Source of the DNA: Lacrimispora defluvii
Lineage (GTDB): Bacteria; Bacillota; Clostridia; Lachnospirales; Lachnospiraceae
Reading direction: 5' to 3'
Assembly: GCA_013036995.1 (NCBI GenBank)
Contig: JAAOXG010000001.1
Location: forward strand, 186,001-250,000
DNA length: 64,000 nt
Positions 25,146 through 34,394 of the stretch are shown here, in pieces. Numbering within the stretch: the stretch's first letter is position 1; each line of letters starts with the position of its first letter. The notes under the pieces were generated by a model. That model had not been told where the DNA came from, made no database searches, and worked only from the letters and a program-made list of their open reading frames with translations. The position numbers and the translations under genes were made by a program.

Positions 25146-26462
25146 ATGAAGAAAAAAATCGTATCACTCTTACTTGCGGGAGCCATGGTTGCTTCCTTAA
25201 CCGCTTGCGGAAATTCAGGTTCTGGAGGACAGGCATCAGGAGGAAAAGATGGAGGAGCCAAAGGCGGGAATGAACTGACTGTCTGGTGCTGGGATCCGGC
25301 ATTTAATATTTATGCCATGAATGAGGCTGCTAAGGTCTACCAGAAAGACCACCCCGATTTTAAATTGAACGTAGTGGAAACACCCTGGGCTGATGTTCAG
25401 ACAAAGCTGACCACAGCTGCCACCTCCGGTAAGCTGGATACACTGCCTGATATTATACTTTTGCAGGACAATGCATTTCAGAAGAATGTTTTAACCTATC
25501 CCGATGCATTTAAGGATATAACATCAAGCGGAATTGACTTTAGCCAGTTTGCAAAAGCAAAAACAGCGTATTCAGTCGTTAACGGAAAAAATTACGGAGT
25601 CCCCTTTGATAACGGAGCTGTCGTAGCCTGCTACCGCACCGATATATTGGAACAGGCAGGTTATAAGGCTGATGATTTTAAGGATATTACCTGGAGCAAG
25701 TATCAGCAGATGGGAGAAGATATTCTGGCAAAAACCGGAAAACCGCTTTTGTCCTGTCAGGCAGGAGAGTCAGATCTGATCATGATGATGCTTCAGTCAG
25801 CAGGCGGCAGCTTGTTTGATAAAGATGGAAAACCAAGCATGGTTGGAAACGATAAACTGAAAAAGGTTATGGAAACCTATGCTTCTCTTGTAAAAAGCGG
25901 TGTTCTGATTGAAGTGAATGACTGGGATCAGTACGTGGGAACTCTTACCAACAGTACCGTAGGCGGAACCATTAACGGATGCTGGATCATGGCAAGCATT
26001 CAAACCGCTGAGGATCAGTCCGGAAAGTGGGCAATTACCAACATGCCTAAGTTAGAAGGCGTTGATGGAGCTACCAACTATTCCAACAATGGTGGTTCCA
26101 GCTGGGCAATTACTTCTGCATGTAAGAATACGGATCTGGCATATGATTTCATGGCAAAGACATTTGCAGGAAGCACTTCCTTCTATGAGACCATCCTTCC
26201 AAAGTCCGGTGCACTTTCTACTTATTTACCGGCTGCACAGAGTAAGGTTTATGCAGAGCCCCAGAAGTTTTTCGGCGATGCTCCGGTTTATGCTACCATT
26301 ACCGACTTTGCATCAAAGATTCCTTCCAACAACACCGGTGTTTATTATTATGAAGCCCGTGATGCAGTTGCAACTGCAATTACCAATGTAGTTGCCGGAG
26401 CCGATATTGATGCAGAAATTAAGACAGCAGAAGATACCGTTAATTTCGCAATGGGTAAATAG
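25146..26462 (+). CDS. Oligosaccharide ABC transporter binding lipoprotein (family 1)
   Basis: 438 aa. Lipobox SLTAC with Cys at about 21, a Gly/Ser/Lys linker, then a maltose-binding-protein-like domain starting ELTVWCWDPAFNIYAMNEAAKVY. Features such as WADVQTKLTTAATSGKLDTLPDI and NYGVPFDNGAVVACYRTDILEQAG are typical of SBP_bac_1 receptors. A strong AGAGGAGG site precedes the ATG. First structural gene of the operon ending in GH42, hence a galacto-oligosaccharide ligand is the best guess. Confidence 0.93.
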   Translation: MKKKIVSLLLAGAMVASLTACGNSGSGGQASGGKDGGAKGGNELTVWCWDPAFNIYAMNEAAKVYQKDHPDFKLNVVETPWADVQTKLTTAATSGKLDTLPDIILLQDNAFQKNVLTYPDAFKDITSSGIDFSQFAKAKTAYSVVNGKNYGVPFDNGAVVACYRTDILEQAGYKADDFKDITWSKYQQMGEDILAKTGKPLLSCQAGESDLIMMMLQSAGGSLFDKDGKPSMVGNDKLKKVMETYASLVKSGVLIEVNDWDQYVGTLTNSTVGGTINGCWIMASIQTAEDQSGKWAITNMPKLEGVDGATNYSNNGGSSWAITSACKNTDLAYDFMAKTFAGSTSFYETILPKSGALSTYLPAAQSKVYAEPQKFFGDAPVYATITDFASKIPSNNTGVYYYEARDAVATAITNVVAGADIDAEIKTAEDTVNFAMGK

Positions 26463-26486
26463 TAAGTCAGTAAGGAGGAATAACCA

Positions 26487-27380
26487 GTGGACAATTCAAA
26501 GAAAAAGTTGTCATTAGGCCAGAAGCAGAGCCTGGCAGGCTGGGCATTTTTAACTCCGGCTGTTTTATTTATCGCAGTCATGAGCTTTCTGCCCATGATT
26601 CAGGCATTGTTCCTTTCTTTTCAATCAGGGAAGGGTGCTAATTTAAGCTGGACCGGCGTGACCAATTACGTGAGAATGTTTCAGGATCCTGTTTTTATGC
26701 AGGCTTTAAAAAACAATTTTATTTATCTGATCATTCAGGTTCCGATTATGCTGATTCTGGCTCTGATCCTGGCCTCTTTGCTCAATAATAAAGATCTGCG
26801 GTTTAAGGGGTTGTTTCGTACGGCAATTTTTCTGCCCTGTGCTACCTCCCTGGTATCCTATGCGGTAATCTTCCGTTCCCTGTTTGCTGTGGATGGTCTG
26901 GTTAATACTGTCCTCATAAAACTTGGATTTTTGTCCACAGGATATAATTTTCTCGGACATCCAAACAGTGCCAGAATCATCATTATTCTGGCACTGATCT
27001 GGAGATGGACTGGTTATAACATGGTCTTTTACCTGTCCGGTCTGCAAAATATTGAGTATTCTATTTATGAATCAGCAAAGATTGACGGAGCTTCTCCCAT
27101 TCAGTCTTTCTGGGGAATCACGGTACCGCTTTTAAAGCCGACGATTTTACTGACTGCCATTATGTCAACCAATGGTACACTTCAGCTGTTTGATGAATCT
27201 GTAAACTTAACCTACGGCGGTCCTTCCAATGCCACAATTACCATGTCACATTATATTTACAATGTATCTTTTAAGTATGTGCCCAATTTTGGGTATGCAG
27301 CAGCGATGTCTTACTTAATTCTGTTCCTGGTAGCAGTTCTGGCATTTTTGCAGATGAAAGTAGGTGATAAACGTGACTAA
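26487..27380 (+). CDS. Sugar ABC permease, MalF type
   Basis: 297 aa, six spans. A cytoplasmic N-terminus of about 20 residues is followed by WAFLTPAVLFIAVMSFLPM. The ATPase-docking EAA-like loop is ESAKIDGASPIQSFWGITVPLLKP. GTG start with AAGGAGG seven bases upstream. Pairs with the MalG-type subunit encoded next. No ATPase gene lies in the operon, so it probably shares an MsmK/UgpC-type ATPase encoded elsewhere, as is usual in Firmicutes. Confidence 0.93.
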   Translation: MDNSKKKLSLGQKQSLAGWAFLTPAVLFIAVMSFLPMIQALFLSFQSGKGANLSWTGVTNYVRMFQDPVFMQALKNNFIYLIIQVPIMLILALILASLLNNKDLRFKGLFRTAIFLPCATSLVSYAVIFRSLFAVDGLVNTVLIKLGFLSTGYNFLGHPNSARIIIILALIWRWTGYNMVFYLSGLQNIEYSIYESAKIDGASPIQSFWGITVPLLKPTILLTAIMSTNGTLQLFDESVNLTYGGPSNATITMSHYIYNVSFKYVPNFGYAAAMSYLILFLVAVLAFLQMKVGDKRD

Positions 27381-28179
27381 AGGAAAGAAGTTTCTGGCAT
27401 ATGGTTTTTTAACGGTTGTCTCCCTGCTTTCTGTTTTTCCTCTGTACTGGATGATGGTGGCAGCTACCAACAAAAGCGTGGCTGTATCAAGGGGAACTCT
27501 GATATTTGGGACAGAATTAGTAAACAATACGAAAAAGCTGTTTGCTTCCCAGAATGTTTATGCAGCCCTTGGGAATTCTTTTAAATATTCCATTGTCATG
27601 ACCCTGGTTTCGCTGTTTATCTGCTCGATTGCAGGATATGGTTTTGAAATCTTTCATGACAAGGCGAAGGACCGGGTGATGAGCATTATATTGCTGGCGA
27701 TGATGGTTCCGTTTGCAGCGATTATGATTCCGCTGTATCAGATGTTTTCAAAGGCGAATCTGTTAAACAGCACACTTGGATTTATCCTTCCCAGTATTTC
27801 AACCCCATTTTTAATTATGATGTTCCGCCAGAGTGCAAGATCTTTTCCGGTGGACATTATGGAGGCGGCAAGACTTGATGGTTTAAGTGAATTCCAGATT
27901 TTCTTTCGGATGTTCATACCCACCATGCGCTCCACTTATGCAGCAGCCATGACCATAACTTTTATGAATGCATGGAACAGTTATTTGTGGCCCAAGGTAA
28001 TCATGTCTGATGCAAACAGCATTACCATGCCGATGATGGTGGCTAACTTAAAATCAGGTTATGTGACCGATTATGGAACCTTAATGCTGGCTGTATTGTT
28101 GTGTACCATTCCTACAGTGATCGTATTCTTCCTCCTGCAAAAGAGCTTTGCGGAAGGTATTACGGGAGCTGTAAAATAA
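27373..28179 (+). CDS. Sugar ABC permease, MalG type
   Basis: 268 aa from GTG 27373, which has AGGTGA five bases upstream; GTG 27364 is an in-frame alternative adding three residues. Six spans; the docking loop is EAARLDGLSEFQIFFRMFIPTMRS; a P-rich LPSISTPFLIMMFRQ precedes it. It overlaps the upstream permease by eight bases. Forms the membrane heterodimer that imports the sugar bound by the lipoprotein of this operon. Confidence 0.92.
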   Translation: MTKGKKFLAYGFLTVVSLLSVFPLYWMMVAATNKSVAVSRGTLIFGTELVNNTKKLFASQNVYAALGNSFKYSIVMTLVSLFICSIAGYGFEIFHDKAKDRVMSIILLAMMVPFAAIMIPLYQMFSKANLLNSTLGFILPSISTPFLIMMFRQSARSFPVDIMEAARLDGLSEFQIFFRMFIPTMRSTYAAAMTITFMNAWNSYLWPKVIMSDANSITMPMMVANLKSGYVTDYGTLMLAVLLCTIPTVIVFFLLQKSFAEGITGAVK

Positions 28180-28192
28180 GTAATAGAAAACA

Positions 28193-28249
28193 AACAGGCG
28201 AAGTGACCGGAATCCGATGCGGAAATTTGGTGGCTGCGCCTGTTTTTGA
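28193..28249 (+). terminator. Attenuator-like hairpin between permease and beta-galactosidase genes
   Basis: AACAGGCG (28193-28200) pairs with CGCCTGTT (28237-28244), with outer A-T pairs and a T tract in the right arm; the loop is 36 bases. It could lower GH42 expression relative to the transporter. Confidence 0.5.
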
Positions 28250-28260
28250 GAAAGGAACAG

Positions 28261-30300
28261 ATGGATATGAAGCATGCTGGTATCTGGTATGGAGGAGATT
28301 ATTATCCGGAGCAATGGCTAAATCATCCGGACATACTGAAACAGGATATGGATTATATGAAAAAAGCAGGAATCAATACAGTAACCATGGGAATGTTCGC
28401 CTGGTCGTTTCTGGAACCGGAAGAGGGAAGATATGAACTTGGCTGGCTGAAGGAACGGGTAGATGAACTTTATCAGAATGGGATTTATACCATTATGGGG
28501 ACTCCTTCCGGAGCCCGTCCCAAGTGGTTGTCTGATAAATATCCCGAGGTGCTTCGGGTGGATGATACGGGACGCCGGCAGCTGTTTTCAGGAAGGCATA
28601 ATCATTGCTTTACTTCTCCGGTATATAGAGAGAAAGTAAAGAGGATCAATAAAAAATTAGCAGAGGAATTTGCTTCCCACCCTGGGGTGATTATGTGGCA
28701 TATTTCCAATGAGTACGGGGGGGAGTGTCACTGCTCCTTATGTCAGAAGGCCTTTCGTCTCTGGCTGAAAAAGAAATATGATTCCATAGAAGATTTAAAC
28801 CGCAGATGGTGCACGGCATTCTGGAGCCATATTTACCAATCTTTTGACCAGATTGAAAGCCCATCCTCCATTGGTGAAACCATGGTTCATGGTCTGAATC
28901 TGGACTGGAAACGATTTGTAACCGATCAGACGGCTGACTTCGCCCTGTGGGAAGTAAATTCTCTGAAAGAGGCAGGAGCCCTGCAGCCGACTACCACAAA
29001 TCTGATGTATGATTTTAAGGGGCTTAACTACCAGAGACTGGCTCAGACAGTGGATGTGATATCATGGGATTCCTATCCGTTGTGGCACAAAGAAAAAGAA
29101 GTTCTGACCGCAAGGGACAATGGGATGCAGCATGACTTTATGAGAAGCTTAAAGCGGAAACCATTTCTCCTCATGGAATCCTGTCCCAGCAGCACCAACT
29201 GGCAGGGGGTGAGCAGGCTGAAGAAGCCTGGTATTCTTTCGCTGGCTTCCTGGCAGGCAGTGGCTCATGGTTCGGACAGCGTTCTGTATTTCCAGATACG
29301 GCAGAGCAGGGGCTGTTCAGAGAAATTTCACGGGGCTGTGATTGATCATTATGGGGGGTCTGACACACGGGTGTTTGGAGAGATCAGCCAGATTGGAAAG
29401 GAGCTTTCCTGTCTGGAGGAATTAGCTGGTACAGGTGTGAAGTCAAAAGCAGCGGTGATCTATGATGTAGAAAACAGGTGGGCAATGGAAGATGCCCAGG
29501 GACCAAGGAATAACGGGCTGTTTTATCATGAAACCTGTGTGAAAATTTACAGCGCCATTAAAAAACTGGGATTTAACGTGGATGTAGTTACCATGGACAG
29601 TGATCTGAGTGGTTACCAGATGGTAGCAGCTCCCATGATCTACTTATACAGAAGTCATATCCATGAGAAATTAAAAAGATTTGTTCAGGACGGAGGCCAG
29701 CTGATGGTCACCTACTGGTCAGGAATTGTGGATGAAGAGGATATGTGTTTTCTGGGCGGTGTTCCCCATGGACTGACGGAGGTGCTGGGGCTTCGCAGTA
29801 CAGAGATTGACGGTCTTTACGAAGGGGACTGTAACTATATGGTTTCGCTGCCTGGAAATGGTGAGGGTAAGCGGTTTGAATGCAGAAATCTCTGTGATCT
29901 GGTCAGTCTTTCCGGTGCTGCTCCCCTTCTTGTTTATGAAAAGGATTTTTATAAGGGATATCCGGCACTTACAAAAAATTCTTATGGAAAAGGAACGGCT
30001 TATTATGTATGTGCAGACGCAGGTCAGGATTTCTATGATGATTTTTTTCATAATCTGACCATAGAAGCGGGGATAAAGCCGCTTCTTGAGGGGCGGTTAC
30101 CGGAGGAACTTGAGGTTTCTTCCAGAGAATCAGAACGATATGAATACCTGTTCATTCAAAACTACAGTGAAAAGGCGGTAAAGCTGGGAGAAAAGACACT
30201 TTCCTGCATAGAAGAAGGCACGATTCTGGCTGGAAAAATTATTGAAGATGGCAAAATTAATGGTTATGAAACGGTGATTGTAAGGAAGGATGTCCGATAA
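28261..30300 (+). CDS. Beta-galactosidase, glycoside hydrolase family 42
   Basis: 679 aa, standard GH42 length. It opens with AGIWYGGDYYPEQW. Acid/base Glu is E151 in WHISNEYGGECHC and the nucleophile is E306 in LLMESCPSSTNWQ. The CHCSLC cluster fits the structural zinc site of the family. A glutamine-amidotransferase-like trimerisation domain (about 395-600) and a short beta domain follow. No signal peptide, so it hydrolyses imported beta-galactosides in the cytoplasm. ATG 28261 is four bases after AAGGA; ATG 28267 and TTG 28246 are alternatives. Confidence 0.95.
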   Translation: MDMKHAGIWYGGDYYPEQWLNHPDILKQDMDYMKKAGINTVTMGMFAWSFLEPEEGRYELGWLKERVDELYQNGIYTIMGTPSGARPKWLSDKYPEVLRVDDTGRRQLFSGRHNHCFTSPVYREKVKRINKKLAEEFASHPGVIMWHISNEYGGECHCSLCQKAFRLWLKKKYDSIEDLNRRWCTAFWSHIYQSFDQIESPSSIGETMVHGLNLDWKRFVTDQTADFALWEVNSLKEAGALQPTTTNLMYDFKGLNYQRLAQTVDVISWDSYPLWHKEKEVLTARDNGMQHDFMRSLKRKPFLLMESCPSSTNWQGVSRLKKPGILSLASWQAVAHGSDSVLYFQIRQSRGCSEKFHGAVIDHYGGSDTRVFGEISQIGKELSCLEELAGTGVKSKAAVIYDVENRWAMEDAQGPRNNGLFYHETCVKIYSAIKKLGFNVDVVTMDSDLSGYQMVAAPMIYLYRSHIHEKLKRFVQDGGQLMVTYWSGIVDEEDMCFLGGVPHGLTEVLGLRSTEIDGLYEGDCNYMVSLPGNGEGKRFECRNLCDLVSLSGAAPLLVYEKDFYKGYPALTKNSYGKGTAYYVCADAGQDFYDDFFHNLTIEAGIKPLLEGRLPEELEVSSRESERYEYLFIQNYSEKAVKLGEKTLSCIEEGTILAGKIIEDGKINGYETVIVRKDVR

Positions 30301-30323
30301 CAGGTTTATGGATAAAATAGTTT

Positions 30324-30360
30324 AAAAAGTGTGGCTTCCAGGTTGGAGGCCGCACTTTTT
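30324..30360 (+). terminator. Terminator after the GH42 operon
   Basis: Sixteen-base arms (30324-30339 and 30345-30360) with two G-U pairs and a five-base loop; ends in five T. Confidence 0.88.
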
Positions 30361-30430
30361 ACATGCTGGACACCGCCTTTTTCTTATAGTAAAATGAACC
30401 AGACAGGATAAACGGAAGGAAGGAATCCAT

Positions 30431-32311
30431 ATGGGAAAGATTGCGTTACTTGTTTCGAGAGAAGAGATGATCTATCAGGCGCATAACATTCTTCAGGAGA
30501 AAAAACATGAGATTGGGGAAATGCGGGTAATTAAAACAGAGGATACTGTTTCTGAAGCCCGCCAGTCCATTGCAAACGGTGCCTCAATCATTATTGCAAG
30601 AGGTCTCCAGGCTTCTCTCATTAAGCAGTACACTGATATTCCTGTAGTGGAAATCGTTATAACTGCCCAGGAAATGGCGCTGTTAGTCAGTAAGGCAAAA
30701 CAGATTCTAAAAAAAGAAAATCCGGTTCTTGGAGTTGTGGGATTTAAAAACATGTTTTGTGACATGTCTTATTTTGACCTTATATATGGAATTGAAATGC
30801 GGACATATTTTGCAGAAAAGGGAGATCTTCTGGAGGATATGGCGAGACAGGCAGTGCGTGACGGAGTGGATTTAATTATTGGCGGGGATACGGCTGTGGG
30901 AATTGCGGGAGAGGCAGGTATCCCATCTCTGTTTTTATCCAATACGGAAGATTCCATGCGAAACGCCCTGTCTATGGCGGAAAGCGTTGATTATGCCATG
31001 AGCGTGGAGAAACGGGGTGCTGCTCAGATTGAGACGCTTTTGGATTATTCGTTTAACGGCGTTGCCAGGCTTGATGCCTGTGGAATTATTGTGGATATCA
31101 ACGCAACCATGGAAGATATACTGGAAAAGAAAAAGGAGGAAATTCTTTTAAAGGCGGCAGGTGAGGTATTCCCTGAGCTTTTGGGAGAGTCCTTCAATCA
31201 GGTGCTGGAATACGGTAAAGAATCCTATTCTCTGTTTATGGAGATCAACCGCACCTCTGTATTTGCCATTGTGGCGCCTGTGGTGATTGAGAAAAAGGTA
31301 GAGGGAGCCATACTTACCTGTCACCGCATGAAACGAAAACAGCATAAGGGGCAGGAGTTAAAAGGAAAAAGTTCGTTACGGGGAGCGGGGGCGCTGGGTG
31401 AATTTGGAGATCTTTTGCAGGAATCAAAGAGTATGCAGGACTGTGTACGCCTTGCAAAGCTGTATGCCCTCTCAGAAAAGGCAGTATTTATAACAGGGGA
31501 ACCGGGAACGGAGAAGCAGCTTCTGGCACAATGCATTCATAATGCAGGACTTCATAAAGATGGTCCTTTTGTTAATATTTCCTGTGACGGGCTGGAGGAA
31601 GAGGCGCAGTATGATCTGTTATTTGGTGATAAGGGTGCAGCTGCCCAGGCAAAAGGCGGATCTCTCCTGATTGAAGATGTCCATGCTTTAACAAAGGCAA
31701 ACCAGTACAGACTTTACCAGCTCATCCGGCATAAGCACAGGATGGGAAGAGAAGGGCAGCGGTATCCCGGAACAGAGGTGCGGGTGATGGTAACTTCTAT
31801 GGTTTCTTTATCCGGGCTTTTAAAAGAGGGAGGGTTTCGCAAGGAACTCTGCTATCTTCTTGAGGGGCTGTCAGTTACCATTCCACCCTTAAAAGACCGG
31901 AAAGAAGATTTAGAGTTCAAGATCAGGGAAACAATCAGAGACTGCTGTGAACATTATTCCAGATTTCATGTGCTGACAAACGGAGCTTATCAGGTATTGC
32001 TTCATTTCCCTTGGAAAGGCAATTTAATTCAGGTGGAGAATTTCATCGAACGCCTGATACTGACAGCAGAAAAGAGGAGTCTTGACGAGGCTGCTGTAGA
32101 AAATCTTCTCGCCAGACTTTATCCGGGGGAAAAAGAGGAGGAATCACAACCTGCCTCCACAGAAAAGGAAGAAATTCCATTTCCCATGGAAGCGGTAAAA
32201 ATAAAAGATACTCTTTTCATGCAGGGAGGAAACCGTGAAAAGACGGCAAAAGAACTGGGGATCAGTAAGGCCACCTTATGGAGAAAGATGAAAAAATATC
32301 ATTTGGAATGA
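30431..32311 (+). CDS. PrpR-like regulator lacking the sigma-54 GAFTGA loop (copy 1)
   Basis: 626 aa. Order: PrpR N-terminal sensor domain (1-190, with ARGLQASLIKQYTDIPVVEI), PAS domain (about 200-300), AAA+ domain (about 330-550) and a Fis-type helix-turn-helix (599-621, REKTAKELGISKATLWRKM). Walker A is GEPGTEKQ (356-363), with E replacing the usual G. Between FGDKGAAA and Walker B GGSLLIEDV (409-417) about twenty residues, including GAFTGA, are missing. It therefore probably binds DNA and oligomerises without activating sigma-54 polymerase, as TyrR-like proteins do. It lies directly before garR and should regulate the hexarate genes. GAAGGAAGG precedes the ATG. Confidence 0.85.
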   Translation: MGKIALLVSREEMIYQAHNILQEKKHEIGEMRVIKTEDTVSEARQSIANGASIIIARGLQASLIKQYTDIPVVEIVITAQEMALLVSKAKQILKKENPVLGVVGFKNMFCDMSYFDLIYGIEMRTYFAEKGDLLEDMARQAVRDGVDLIIGGDTAVGIAGEAGIPSLFLSNTEDSMRNALSMAESVDYAMSVEKRGAAQIETLLDYSFNGVARLDACGIIVDINATMEDILEKKKEEILLKAAGEVFPELLGESFNQVLEYGKESYSLFMEINRTSVFAIVAPVVIEKKVEGAILTCHRMKRKQHKGQELKGKSSLRGAGALGEFGDLLQESKSMQDCVRLAKLYALSEKAVFITGEPGTEKQLLAQCIHNAGLHKDGPFVNISCDGLEEEAQYDLLFGDKGAAAQAKGGSLLIEDVHALTKANQYRLYQLIRHKHRMGREGQRYPGTEVRVMVTSMVSLSGLLKEGGFRKELCYLLEGLSVTIPPLKDRKEDLEFKIRETIRDCCEHYSRFHVLTNGAYQVLLHFPWKGNLIQVENFIERLILTAEKRSLDEAAVENLLARLYPGEKEEESQPASTEKEEIPFPMEAVKIKDTLFMQGGNREKTAKELGISKATLWRKMKKYHLE

Positions 32312-32363
32312 AAATATAATGATATAAAAATGAAACAATAATGAAACGATAATGAAACTATAG
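32309..32363 (+). repeat. Five 11-bp phased direct repeats
   Basis: Five contiguous 11-base units: TGAAAATATAA, TGATATAAAAA, TGAAACAATAA, TGAAACGATAA, TGAAACTATAG. The first includes the stop codon of the PrpR-like gene and the array lies upstream of garR. The period matches about one DNA turn, so a protein could bind all units on one face. Confidence 0.7.
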
Positions 32364-32500
32364 AGAGTTTGTATAAATGTATCCTGTCCATTCGTTGATT
32401 CCGCCCATAGCGAAACCACTATTTATAAATTATAATCACAGCAGAGATGGGAAGAACCCATCGGTAACTGAAAACAGAATGAAAAAGTGAGGATAAGCAT

Positions 32501-33391
32501 ATGAAGATTGGATTTATCGGTTTGGGAATCATGGGAAGACCTATGGCAAAAAACCTGTTAAAAGCAGGTCATGAATTAGTTGTATTTGATTTTAATAAAG
32601 AAGCGGTTGCAGATCTGGTTTCAAACGGTGCAGCTTCTGCTGAAACTGGAAAAGAATTAGCTTCCCAGTGTGACGTTGTGATCACCATGGTGCCAAACTC
32701 TCCCCATGTAAGAGCCGCAGTATTGGGTGAGAACGGCGTTGCAGAAGGTGCAAAGCCAGGAACAGTAATCATTGATATGAGCTCCATTGATCCAACCGAG
32801 AGCAGAGCCATCGGCGCAGAGCTTGAGAAGCTTGGTATTGATATGCTTGATGCCCCCGTATCTGGCGGAGAGCCAAAGGCAATTGACGGAACCTTATCTG
32901 TAATGGTAGGCGGTAAGAAAGAATTATTTGACAAGTATTACGATATGCTTATGGTTATGGCTGGCTCCGTTGTTTATGTAGGTGAGCTTGGCGCAGGAAA
33001 TGTGGCTAAGCTGGCAAACCAGATTGTTGTTGCAGTAAATATTGCAGCTGTTTCAGAAGCACTTACCTTTGCTGCAAAAGCAGGAACAGATCCGGAGCTT
33101 GTGTATCAGGCAATCCGCGGCGGCCTGGCTGGTTCTACTGTTATGGATGCAAAAGCTCCTATGATGCTGAATCGAAACTTCAAGCCAGGTTTCCGCATAG
33201 AACTTCACATCAAGGACTTAAATAATGCACTGAATGCAGCTCATAATGTAAGCTCTCCCGTTCCTTTAACCGGTCAGTTAATGGAGATTATGCAGGGACT
33301 GAAAGCTGACGGCTTTGATAAAGAGGATCATTCCAGCATTGTGAAGTATTACGAGAAAATTGCTAATACCACGGTAGAACCACTAAAATAA
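32501..33391 (+). CDS. garR: 2-hydroxy-3-oxopropionate (tartronate semialdehyde) reductase
   Basis: 296 aa, beta-hydroxyacid dehydrogenase family. NAD(P)-binding motif GLGIMGRPMAKNL (7-19), substrate block DAPVSGGEPKA (117-127) and catalytic K170 in GNVAKLANQ. Reduces tartronate semialdehyde to glycerate, the step after aldol cleavage of 5-keto-4-deoxyglucarate. The next two genes encode a DapA-family aldolase and glycerate kinase, which supports this over other dehydrogenases of the family. First gene of the operon, behind the phased repeats. Confidence 0.92.
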   Translation: MKIGFIGLGIMGRPMAKNLLKAGHELVVFDFNKEAVADLVSNGAASAETGKELASQCDVVITMVPNSPHVRAAVLGENGVAEGAKPGTVIIDMSSIDPTESRAIGAELEKLGIDMLDAPVSGGEPKAIDGTLSVMVGGKKELFDKYYDMLMVMAGSVVYVGELGAGNVAKLANQIVVAVNIAAVSEALTFAAKAGTDPELVYQAIRGGLAGSTVMDAKAPMMLNRNFKPGFRIELHIKDLNNALNAAHNVSSPVPLTGQLMEIMQGLKADGFDKEDHSSIVKYYEKIANTTVEPLK

Positions 33392-33414
33392 GCCGGGCGG
33401 AGAGGACAATAATA

Positions 33415-34314
33415 ATGAATACAGATTTTATTAAAGGCGTTATCGTGCCAATCCTTACGCCAATAGATGAAAATGAACTGATCGATGAAGCAAAATTAAG
33501 AGATCAGGTTGATTATGTAATTAACGGCGGTGTTCTTGGAATTCTGGCATTTGGAAGCAACGGCGAGTTTTACGCAGTGGAAGATGAAGAGATGGAGCGG
33601 GGATTAAAGATCATGGTGGATCAGGCTGCTGGAAGAGTTCCGGTTTACTTTGGGATCGGCGCCATCAGCACGAAAAAATGCTGCCGTCTGGCTAAAATGG
33701 CAGTAGAGAACGGGGCGGCAGGTATATCCGTACTTCAGCCTATGTTTTTAAAGCCAACAGAAACTGAACTTTATAACCATTTTAAAACAATAGCAGAATC
33801 TGTACCAGAAACTCCAATGCTGCTTTACAATAATCCGGGACGTGTGGGATATACCATGTCTGCGGGTCTGGTTGAGCGTCTGGCAAAGGAATTTGATAAC
33901 ATTGTGGGAATGAAGGATACCAGCGGTGATATCACCCAGACCGCAGAGTTCATTCGCAGAACCCGGGGAACAGACTTTAAGGTATTCGGCGGAAAGGATA
34001 CGCTGTTATATGCATCCATGTGCCACGGCGCAGTAGGCGGAGTCTGTACAGCTGCCAACTTTATGCCGGAGCTGATTACTGATGTTTACAATAAATTTGT
34101 AGCAGGTGATTTACAGGGCTCTCTGGAAGCTCAGTTTAAATTAAATCCGGTCCGTCTTTCCATGGATCCGGCAAGCTTCCCGGTAGCAGCAAAGGATATG
34201 GCTAATTTAAGAGGAAGAAACGTTGGTCTTCCCTATAAACCCAATGTTGCCACACCGGAAGGTCCTGTTCTTGGCCAGATCAGAAAAGAGATGGAAACAG
34301 CTGGATTGATATAA
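33415..34314 (+). CDS. DapA/NAL-family lyase, probable 5-keto-4-deoxyglucarate aldolase
   Basis: 299 aa. Schiff-base K167 in VGMKDTSGD, catalytic Tyr Y138 in LLYNNPGR, and FGSNGEFYAV where dihydrodipicolinate synthase has GTTGE. The family includes KDG aldolase, 5-keto-4-deoxyglucarate dehydratase and others. Since garR and glycerate kinase flank it and no GarL (HpcH-type) gene is seen, I infer cleavage of 5-keto-4-deoxyglucarate to pyruvate and tartronate semialdehyde. A decarboxylating dehydratase giving 2-ketoglutarate semialdehyde is the alternative, but it would not feed GarR. Confidence 0.8.
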   Translation: MNTDFIKGVIVPILTPIDENELIDEAKLRDQVDYVINGGVLGILAFGSNGEFYAVEDEEMERGLKIMVDQAAGRVPVYFGIGAISTKKCCRLAKMAVENGAAGISVLQPMFLKPTETELYNHFKTIAESVPETPMLLYNNPGRVGYTMSAGLVERLAKEFDNIVGMKDTSGDITQTAEFIRRTRGTDFKVFGGKDTLLYASMCHGAVGGVCTAANFMPELITDVYNKFVAGDLQGSLEAQFKLNPVRLSMDPASFPVAAKDMANLRGRNVGLPYKPNVATPEGPVLGQIRKEMETAGLI

Positions 34315-34394
34315 TAAAAAGAAAGAGGGCAGGCTGGTGGCTGTTGATAGGCTGCCGGTCTGTTTTTCGTTTCAGGCGAGGAAAGGGGCAGGCG

